DNA of 6,934 bases from Armatimonadota bacterium (lineage in GTDB: Bacteria > Armatimonadota > Zipacnadia > Zipacnadales > FEN-943). The notes beneath the pieces were generated by a model. It searched no databases. It was not told where the DNA came from and saw nothing but the letters and a program-made list of their open reading frames with translations. A program made the position numbers and the translations under genes. Position 1 is the stretch's first letter, and each line of letters opens with the position of its first letter. The stretch lies in NCBI GenBank assembly GCA_026419655.1, contig JANZZA010000327.1, forward strand, positions 1 through 6,934, read 5' to 3'. Below are positions 1 through 5,169 of the stretch, piece after piece.

Positions 1-3000
1 GTGGGGCCCTGCTCGCGCACCGGCCAGCATGGATAGAAGAAACTAAAGCCGCCAGTCTCCCACCATATCCCACCAGCGGCGACGTAGCGCTGAATGGCGT
101 CGAGCACCTCCTCCACACGGCCGGCTGCCGGCACCGGGAAAATCTCGCCGTAGGGATTGATTATGGCAAACCACTGCCGCGGCTGGGCACAGGCCCGCAG
201 AAGGTCTTCCGGGTCCGTGAGTTCGCGGACTTCCAGCAACTGCTGCGAGAGGACAGGCGCCGTCGCTAAGGCCTCACGCCACTGAGCCGGTCCAGCGTCG
301 GCCCAGGCCGGCCCGGGACCGTTGGGCGCGAGGTTGATAAGCCCGAAGTGCTTCGGTGCCTGGGGCCACTCAGCAAGGGGCTTATCCTCAAGTCCAGCGG
401 GTGGCGCCTCGCCCACAGGCGATGGCGTCGCCCGAATCCACCGCCTGCCCCCCTCTTCGACGATAGGCACCGGTGTTTCCCCCGCCGGGTCAACCCGCAC
501 TGCGGATTTTGCATCCTCAGCCGGCAGCAAAACCGTGCTCGTGCCGTACAGCCACCAGCGGTCGCCGTCAGGCCGGCGCTCCCGCACAAATTCCAGCGGG
601 GCGCCATAGTCCCGCCCAGCGTAGCGCACGAGCCGCCCCGCCTCGACCGTCCCATCGCCAAGCCGCGCATACCAACCTGGCGCGGCCAAGATAACTTCGC
701 CGGCCTCAACCGGGCGCTGCTCGATGCTCCCGATGACCGTCCAGTCGCCGTAGCGCGCACGCACAGCTAAATGGCTCACGTGGTCGAATTCATCCAGCGG
801 CAGCGGCAAAAGTCGCGCAACAATGTGCTTCTGCAACACGTCCAGCCACGTCAGCCACCGATACTCCGGACTGTCGGATGCGGCGCCAACGGGCAGGGAA
901 AAGGAAAGCTGGTGGCCCAGAGGCAGGAGCATGGCCAGCTCGGGCTCGCCGTTGCAGAAATGGCCCAGGTCGTGCAGCGCGAAGGCGACCCTGTCATGAG
1001 CCACATAGAGAGCCAAGGGCGAAATCTGCCACTCTTCTTCGCCGTAAAGCTCCCAGAAGGGCGGCGACCAGAATCCTCCTTGGCGGGCTGGTACGGCAGC
1101 CCAGGCCACACCACAGAACTGAACCTCGTAGTCCAGCAGGCCATCCCAGCCCCGTTCCGTGCTCAAGGGCACACGCCCAGAATCATGGCGTGCCAGACTG
1201 ATCATGCCTTCGGTGTAGGCATACGGCGCTGGTGCGGCAGGATTCAGGTCGTAGACGAAGCCCCGCGCTCCCACCTGGTCCTGAAAGAGAATGTCGCACC
1301 CCAGGTCGTCCACGAAATCGCGCAAGCAGCGGTCGTCCAGCTCCCGCACCAGGGGATGATACATGCACGCCGTCCAGCCGCCGTTGGGGCCGTACCACTC
1401 GCGATAGGGCTGACCGTCCGGGCTGATGGCCAGAGCCGCCTGGCCGTACCTGGCCAGGGATTGAGACTGGTCGCACCACCAGGTCGGGTTGACATAAGGC
1501 ATCATGAGCAAGCCCAGGTCTTTGGCCCGCCGGTACAGGGCACGCAGCTCATCCATGGTCCCGAAGGATGGCGGCGGCGGAAGATAGTCGGGGTAGGCCT
1601 TATCGAAGCCCACGTTGAGATGCTCGGTCATGTGGACGATGCAAGGTGACGGTAACCTTTCCAGATAGGCCTGATAGTCGGCGGCGCTCCTGCCATAGCC
1701 CGCCAGTCGCACGAGGACGCTCCGCAAAAAGGCTTCAAGCTTGCGGGCAGGCATCTTATCGCCCAGCATCCGGGTGAAGCCGTTTTCCGAAGCGTACTGC
1801 TGTGCGGCGGTCTTCAAGTCGTGGCCAAGGGAGAGCACCACCGGCGGCGCCTCCCATGTTTGCCCGGGCGCGACCCACGTGCGAAACTGGTGTCCGTAGA
1901 AGCCAGTCTCTTCACCATCCAGCCTGCCGCCCGATACCTCCAGCTCGGCCGGCACGAAGATCCCGCCCTCGGACTGGACGGCATAAATCGCAAGAGGGCC
2001 ACGAGTGCTGTCTACGTGAATGAAGTCTGAAAAGCACGGCGGATACGTCGTCCGCAAGAAACCGTACTGTGCCGGCTTGAGGATATAGTGGAAGGGATAA
2101 CAGCCGGCATCTATCCAGAGGCCGCCTTCGGCTATGAAGCGCTTGATGGCATCCACTATGGCTTCTGCTTCCTCGGGTGTACTGGCCGGTAAGCACTCGG
2201 CGTATGGGTTGACGACCACGCTGGTGGGCGGCGCCAACATCTCCCGCAGTTGCTGGGCGGAGCGGGCATGTGCAAGCGCCAGGCCTGCCGGGCGGCCTGC
2301 CAGAGCCTCTTCCCATTCCGCCAGCTTCACGTCGCTCCACCCGCCCGACATGCGACCGCGGAGATTTATCAGGACCAGCCGGCCGTCGGGGCGTTTGGGA
2401 GCCCAGGCCCGGATGAGTGCCAGTGCGCACGGGATAATGGTCTCAGATTTCGTTGGGCCGGCGAAGTAAACAAACCACCCTTCGCCGCCCAGCCGGAAAC
2501 CCGACAGGAAGGGGCCGTCGTCGTTTTCGAGGAGCACGGCGTCGGCCAGGCCGTCCGGCGGACGGATACAGGTAACTTCCCGACCATCCAGGCGACTGGC
2601 AAGTTTCTCTCCAAAGACCCCCCGGCCCTGTTCCGTGACGCGCAGCGGCCGAGGCGTCCCGGGCAACGGGAGCATCCTCGCCCCAAAGCCCACCAGCCGC
2701 CGCATGAGTCGGTCGCCGAGCGCCTGCGTTTCCCACCGGGACGGCTCCGGACCACTGGACGCCGAGAACCATCGGCGCGTCAGGCCAAGCCCTACGCTCT
2801 CTGGCCAGGTCACCAGATTCAGCCCGTCCGCGGCAAAGGCCAGGCGACCCGGCAGGACGAGCGTAAGCACTGGAGAATCCGCACGGTTGCCCACGCGGGC
2901 GTGGAGTTGCATGCCGTCTTCGCGGGGCCGGATTTCAATGGCGACGGCGGCCTTGGACGCCTGCCAGGACAACGTAAGCACCCCCGTCGCGTCGTCAAAG

Positions 3001-3302
3001 CTCGCCTGCGGGCGCTGCTCTACAGACGCTTCGGCGCCTGACAGCTCCGAACCATCGCGAAAACGCAGCCTCCAAAGGCTCTCACCGCCGATAATGACCG
3101 GGTCGGCCCCAGGCGCGCCGAAACGCAGAAGGCTCCCTGAGGCAGTGTCAAACTCCGCCCACCACCTTGGCGTTTCAAGAATCAACCTCGCAGCAGTCGC
3201 CCGGTAAGCCACCTGTGGCGCGCAAGAAACCTGGCTTGCCGCGAAGGACGCGACGCCAGCCCACGCGACAAGCGTAAACACCGAGTGCCCATCCCGCATC
3301 AT
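1..3302 (-). CDS. Giant secreted glycosidase-like protein (DUF6259-like TIM barrel with two amidotransferase-like modules), 3' end outside window
   Basis: One uninterrupted frame gives 1100 codons from ATG at 3302 to the window edge with no stop, so the C-terminus is missing. The start is an ATG-ATG pair (3302 or 3299), 15 bp after the dehydrogenase stop; the upstream GGCGGGC is only a weak ribosome site. Residues 1-27 look like a signal peptide: an Arg-containing n-region, then a hydrophobic stretch at about 8-22. Residues 30-290 are beta-rich, like the mutarotase-type sandwich in front of many glycosidase barrels. Residues 308-406 form an amidotransferase-like module. About 550-800 resemble the TIM barrel of DUF6259-type proteins: THE-like segment ending at E560-H561, MMPYVNPTWW at 600-609, FQDQVGA at 673-679, STERGWD at 714-720. 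D675 and E716 are candidate catalytic acids by position only. Residues 840-960 are beta-rich, and a second amidotransferase-like module covers 985-1090. Substrate unknown. Reality of the gene is near certain; the enzymatic role is inference. Confidence 0.9.
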   Translation of the reverse strand, partial: MMRDGHSVFTLVAWAGVASFAASQVSCAPQVAYRATAARLILETPRWWAEFDTASGSLLRFGAPGADPVIIGGESLWRLRFRDGSELSGAEASVEQRPQASFDDATGVLTLSWQASKAAVAIEIRPREDGMQLHARVGNRADSPVLTLVLPGRLAFAADGLNLVTWPESVGLGLTRRWFSASSGPEPSRWETQALGDRLMRRLVGFGARMLPLPGTPRPLRVTEQGRGVFGEKLASRLDGREVTCIRPPDGLADAVLLENDDGPFLSGFRLGGEGWFVYFAGPTKSETIIPCALALIRAWAPKRPDGRLVLINLRGRMSGGWSDVKLAEWEEALAGRPAGLALAHARSAQQLREMLAPPTSVVVNPYAECLPASTPEEAEAIVDAIKRFIAEGGLWIDAGCYPFHYILKPAQYGFLRTTYPPCFSDFIHVDSTRGPLAIYAVQSEGGIFVPAELEVSGGRLDGEETGFYGHQFRTWVAPGQTWEAPPVVLSLGHDLKTAAQQYASENGFTRMLGDKMPARKLEAFLRSVLVRLAGYGRSAADYQAYLERLPSPCIVHMTEHLNVGFDKAYPDYLPPPPSFGTMDELRALYRRAKDLGLLMMPYVNPTWWCDQSQSLARYGQAALAISPDGQPYREWYGPNGGWTACMYHPLVRELDDRCLRDFVDDLGCDILFQDQVGARGFVYDLNPAAPAPYAYTEGMISLARHDSGRVPLSTERGWDGLLDYEVQFCGVAWAAVPARQGGFWSPPFWELYGEEEWQISPLALYVAHDRVAFALHDLGHFCNGEPELAMLLPLGHQLSFSLPVGAASDSPEYRWLTWLDVLQKHIVARLLPLPLDEFDHVSHLAVRARYGDWTVIGSIEQRPVEAGEVILAAPGWYARLGDGTVEAGRLVRYAGRDYGAPLEFVRERRPDGDRWWLYGTSTVLLPAEDAKSAVRVDPAGETPVPIVEEGGRRWIRATPSPVGEAPPAGLEDKPLAEWPQAPKHFGLINLAPNGPGPAWADAGPAQWREALATAPVLSQQLLEVRELTDPEDLLRACAQPRQWFAIINPYGEIFPVPAAGRVEEVLDAIQRYVAAGGIWWETGGFSFFYPCWPVREQGP
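33..350 (-). repeat. Amidotransferase-like module, copy B (residues 985-1090 of the giant protein)
   Basis: This is the second copy of the module, near the visible C-terminal end of the giant protein. It matches copy A in the opening strand (GLINL), the QWREAL helix, the IINPYGE strand, the DAIQRYVAAGGIW helix-turn and a final GGFSFFY. At the turn where copy A has Cys401, this copy has Gly1085, so it cannot use a cysteine there. The module probably continues past position 1, because only about 10 residues follow before the window ends. The duplication is visible in protein but not as a strong nucleotide repeat, so it is old. Confidence 0.7.
2085..2381 (-). repeat. Amidotransferase-like module, copy A (residues 308-406 of the giant protein)
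   Basis: This coding segment is the first of two related modules in the same protein. It begins with a hydrophobic strand (LVLINL), continues through an amphipathic stretch containing EWEEAL, and reaches a second strand, SVVVNPYAE. It ends with DAIKRFIAEGGLW followed by AGCYPFHY. The alternation of strand and helix and the GG-x-W turn resemble the class I glutamine amidotransferase / ThuA-like fold found as an accessory domain in glycoside hydrolases. Over residues 365-406 it aligns without gaps to 1049-1090, with 17 of 42 positions identical by hand count. Cys401 sits in a G-C-Y turn that could correspond to the nucleophile elbow of true amidotransferases, but no His-Glu partner is evident. 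Confidence 0.7.
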
Positions 3303-3317
3303 AGCCGTCAGCCCGCC

Positions 3318-4490
3318 CTAGTAAGCCTCGATTAGCTTTTGCAGGAACGCCCGCAGGTCGTCGGCTGTTGGCTGGCGTGGGTTGTGCCTGGTGGAGCCAG
3401 CCGGCAAGCCCTGCTCGATAATGAAGTCGAAATCCGCCGGCGAGAGGCCGTATTCGCCGAGGGGCCGGCCTACCCCGAGCTTACAAAGAAGCGACCGGAA
3501 CCATGCTATCAGAGCCTCTGCTGCCTGCTGATCGTCAGTCCCCGGCTCGGCCAGGCTCAATGCCCGTGCCGCTACCGCGTACTTGCCGCCAGCCACCGGC
3601 ATATTGAACTCCATCACCGACGGCATAAGAAGGCCGCAAACCAGCCCATGCGGCAAATGATAGAGCTCGCCAATGGGGTGGGCTATGCCGTGGACAAGGC
3701 CCAGGCGGGCGGATGCAAGGGCCATGCCGGCGAAAAGACTACCCAGGGCCATTGCCTCTCGCGCAGAAAGGTCACTGCCTTCGCTCACAGCCCGTTGCAG
3801 GGCAGGCGCCATCCACCGAAGGGCGTCCAGGGCCAGCATGTCGCTCAGCGGATTTGCGCCGACAGAAACCCATGACTCCAGGGCCTGGGAGATGGCGTCG
3901 AGGCCGGCGTGAGCCGTCACGGCTGGCGGACACGAAAGCGTGAGTTGCGGGTCAACCAGGGCCACTGCGGGCATCAAGTCGCCGCCGCGAAGAGAGGCTT
4001 TCACACGGCGCTCGCGGTCGGTGAGGACAGCGTTGGGAGTGGCTTCAGAGCCTGTGCCGGCAGTGGTCGGCAAAGCTATGCACGGCAAGCCTCGCTGGGT
4101 GACCTTGACCTCGCCGCGGTGAAAAGCCACGCACGGAGCTTCCTCGTGAGCCAGAGCCGCGATGGCCTTTGCCACGTCCAGAACACTCCCGCCGCCTACG
4201 CCGATGACCATCTGGGCGCCAAGGGCGTGCAGCTTCTGCCGCCCTTCGTCCACGCACTCCACCGGCGGCTCCGCAGGCACACCAGCCAGCACATCCCACT
4301 CCACACCGCCCGACCGCAGCGCTTCCTCGACTCGCGCCAATCCCCCGGAGCGCTCAAGCGAACCACCGCCAATAACTAAGAGCGCCCGGCGTCCAAACCA
4401 TTCACAGATCTCTGCGAGCTCGGCCACACGCCCACTACCGAAAATAACCTGCCCCGGCAGGGGCGCGCGGAAAAAGGTCTTCAGCTTCAT
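3318..4490 (-). CDS. Iron-containing (type III) alcohol dehydrogenase
   Basis: A complete 390-residue protein of normal family length (Fe-ADH, PF00465), cytoplasmic, expected to interconvert a small alcohol and aldehyde with NAD(P)H. ATG at 4490 was chosen over an upstream in-frame start at 4577: it has GGTGAG six bases upstream, and the extra 29 residues do not resemble the family. Visible motifs are the cofactor-binding GGGSVLDVAK (99-108), PTTAGTGSE (141-149), GLDAISQALES (196-206) and VHGIAHPIG...PHG (266-282). By comparison with lactaldehyde reductase FucO, the metal ligands would be D198, H267 and H281, with H271 near the active site. The fourth ligand, normally His four residues after the Asp, is Gln202. 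Gln there is known to me from other uncharacterised Fe-ADH relatives, so it marks a subfamily rather than necessarily a dead enzyme. The giant secreted protein follows 15 bp downstream, suggesting one transcript. Substrate is not predictable from sequence; a sugar-derived aldehyde is a guess. Confidence 0.95.
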   Translation of the reverse strand: MKLKTFFRAPLPGQVIFGSGRVAELAEICEWFGRRALLVIGGGSLERSGGLARVEEALRSGGVEWDVLAGVPAEPPVECVDEGRQKLHALGAQMVIGVGGGSVLDVAKAIAALAHEEAPCVAFHRGEVKVTQRGLPCIALPTTAGTGSEATPNAVLTDRERRVKASLRGGDLMPAVALVDPQLTLSCPPAVTAHAGLDAISQALESWVSVGANPLSDMLALDALRWMAPALQRAVSEGSDLSAREAMALGSLFAGMALASARLGLVHGIAHPIGELYHLPHGLVCGLLMPSVMEFNMPVAGGKYAVAARALSLAEPGTDDQQAAEALIAWFRSLLCKLGVGRPLGEYGLSPADFDFIIEQGLPAGSTRHNPRQPTADDLRAFLQKLIEAY

Positions 4491-4496
4491 GCGCAG

Positions 4497-4502
4497 CTCA
4501 CC
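4497..4502 (-). promoter_or_regulatory. Ribosome binding site of the alcohol dehydrogenase
   Basis: On the minus strand GGTGAG lies six bases before ATG 4490. This supports the shorter start, because no comparable site was seen before the upstream candidate at 4577. Confidence 0.55.
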
Positions 4503-4948
4503 GCAGCTAGAGTTCTGCCGCCGGATGCATTCACCTGCCCAGCCACCAGAGGAGGCTCCAAACCCTGACCGAGGCACTGGACCCCGCTAAGGCGACAGAC
4601 AGCACCTGCGCGGGCCACAGTTCTTAGGCCGGTGCGAAGCTCCCGACGGCTTGCAGGTCTGACCCACCTGGGGAACCCGAGGGAGGCTGGTGAAAATACC
4701 ACCCGAGAAGGGACCAGGAGAGAGGGCGAGGTCTGGCGGGCCCCTTCAGTGGATTGGGGTGACAGCTCAGCCCAGGAGCAGAAGAGAGAGCTGGTGGGCT
4801 TTGCAATACACAACCGAATTGAGGAATGACCAAAACGACACAGAGTCCGGGGCAAACAGGGACCACAACAGCGCCGGGCGCTATACCCGATTAATCCCTG
4901 GACGCCTCAGCAGTGTGGCCTGGCCAATCCGCTTTCGAAAAACGTCGG

Positions 4949-4982
4949 TTGTACAACAGTCCCCTGGGAGACTGATGCAAAA
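4949..4982. repeat. REP-like imperfect palindrome, copy 1
   Basis: The core CAGTCCCCTGGGAGACTG (4957-4974) folds into a 7-bp stem with a four-base loop, counting one G-T pair. The arms continue after an A/A mismatch (TTGTACAA on one side, ATGCAAAA on the other) with further pairing. The perfect 10-bp palindrome GTTGTACAAC (4948-4957) overlaps the left arm. It shares the 12-mer CAACAGTCCCCT with a second site about 126 bp away. The form is that of a dispersed intergenic palindromic element. Whether it is repeated across the genome cannot be seen here. Confidence 0.5.
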
Positions 4983-5079
4983 CTCGGTTTTCAGGCCCTC
5001 AGACGCAGTCGCACGTAAAAGGTCGGGCGCACAGGGTTGTACATTTTCTTCACTCTGGATGAGCTAACACCAGCTTTTG

Positions 5080-5091
5080 CAACAGTCCCCT
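5080..5091. repeat. REP-like half-element, copy 2
   Basis: An exact second occurrence of CAACAGTCCCCT (also at 4954-4965), in the same orientation, followed by GAAAACGGTTGG. That tail resembles the GAAAAACGTCGGTTG that lies before copy 1. Only one arm is clearly preserved, so this looks like a degenerate or half copy of the same palindrome. A further 9-mer, GGTTGTACA, occurs at 4947-4955 and 5035-5043. Confidence 0.4.
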
Positions 5092-5147
5092 TGAAAACGG
5101 TTGGCCCCAGTCTGTTTCAGAAACTTTTTGGGGCTGCTTGCACCACG

Positions 5148-5168
5148 CATGCCCTCTGGGAGGGCGTG
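5148..5168 (-). terminator. Stem-loop directly after the propeller/CBM9-like gene
   Basis: CATGCCCTC and GAGGGCGTG (plus-strand reading) pair over nine positions, including one G-T wobble, around a TGG loop. The hairpin begins two bases after the stop codon of the gene ending at 5170. On the minus strand it is not followed by a run of T, so it is not a canonical intrinsic terminator. It could be a Rho-independent terminator without a U-tract or an mRNA 3'-end stabiliser. Confidence 0.35.
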
Positions 5169-5169
5169 T

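Larger units (their letters stand above)
4491..5169. other. Long intergenic region with repeats and stem-loops, no convincing gene
   Basis: About 680 bp between the stop of the propeller/CBM9-like gene and the dehydrogenase start. Short open frames on both strands are Pro/Ser/Arg-rich, lack ribosome sites and resemble nothing I recognise. The base composition is less G/C-periodic than in the flanking genes. The part nearer 5170 holds a post-stop hairpin and two related palindromic repeats, listed separately. The part nearer the dehydrogenase would be its leader if transcription starts here. It includes a 6-bp stem, AGCCCA/TGGGCT, at 4769-4800, with a polypyrimidine loop on the minus strand. 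A promoter for the dehydrogenase would be expected here, but no hexamer pair stands out. The downstream genes could therefore have their own regulation, separate from the upstream gene. Confidence 0.6.

Noticed and set aside
771..1649. 292-codon open frame on the plus strand inside the giant gene
   Set aside because: It is in exact codon register antisense to the 1100-codon frame. Stops on this strand require TTA, CTA or TCA codons in the real gene, which are rare at this GC content. Its protein is Gln/His/Val/Arg-rich with no recognisable domain.
1912..2772. Minus-strand open frames of 109-172 codons that might suggest a broken or frameshifted gene
   Set aside because: They lie in other frames of the giant gene. 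The true frame reads through this stretch without a stop and gives sensible secondary-structure patterns, so no frameshift is needed.
2250..3041. 263-codon open frame on the plus strand
   Set aside because: It is again antisense in codon register with the giant gene, rich in Arg, Pro and Gln, and without family resemblance.
3303..3317. Terminator or promoter between the dehydrogenase and the giant gene
   Set aside because: The 15-bp gap is too short and contains neither a stem-loop nor a T-run.
4491..4577. N-terminal extension of the dehydrogenase by 29 residues
   Set aside because: The extension (Gly/Ser/Arg-rich) does not match the family N-terminus, while ATG 4490 has a well-placed GGTGAG and gives the usual length.
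4670..4715. Plus-strand stretch with GGTGAAAATACCACCC, recalling part of a cobalamin riboswitch or a 23S rRNA segment
   Set aside because: The similarity is limited to about 14 bases. The other conserved boxes are absent, and no plus-strand gene follows, so it is taken as chance.
4805..4833. Possible sigma70-type promoter on the minus strand (TTGGTC, 17-base gap, TGTATT)
   Set aside because: Only 3 of 6 and 4 of 6 consensus matches, which is expected by chance in a 680-bp stretch.
4487..4855. 122-codon minus-strand frame whose TGA overlaps the dehydrogenase ATG as ATGA
   Set aside because: The overlap looks like translational coupling, but the start is a TTG without a ribosome site. The product is Ser/Pro/Arg-rich with no strand or helix pattern, and the codon use does not match the neighbours.
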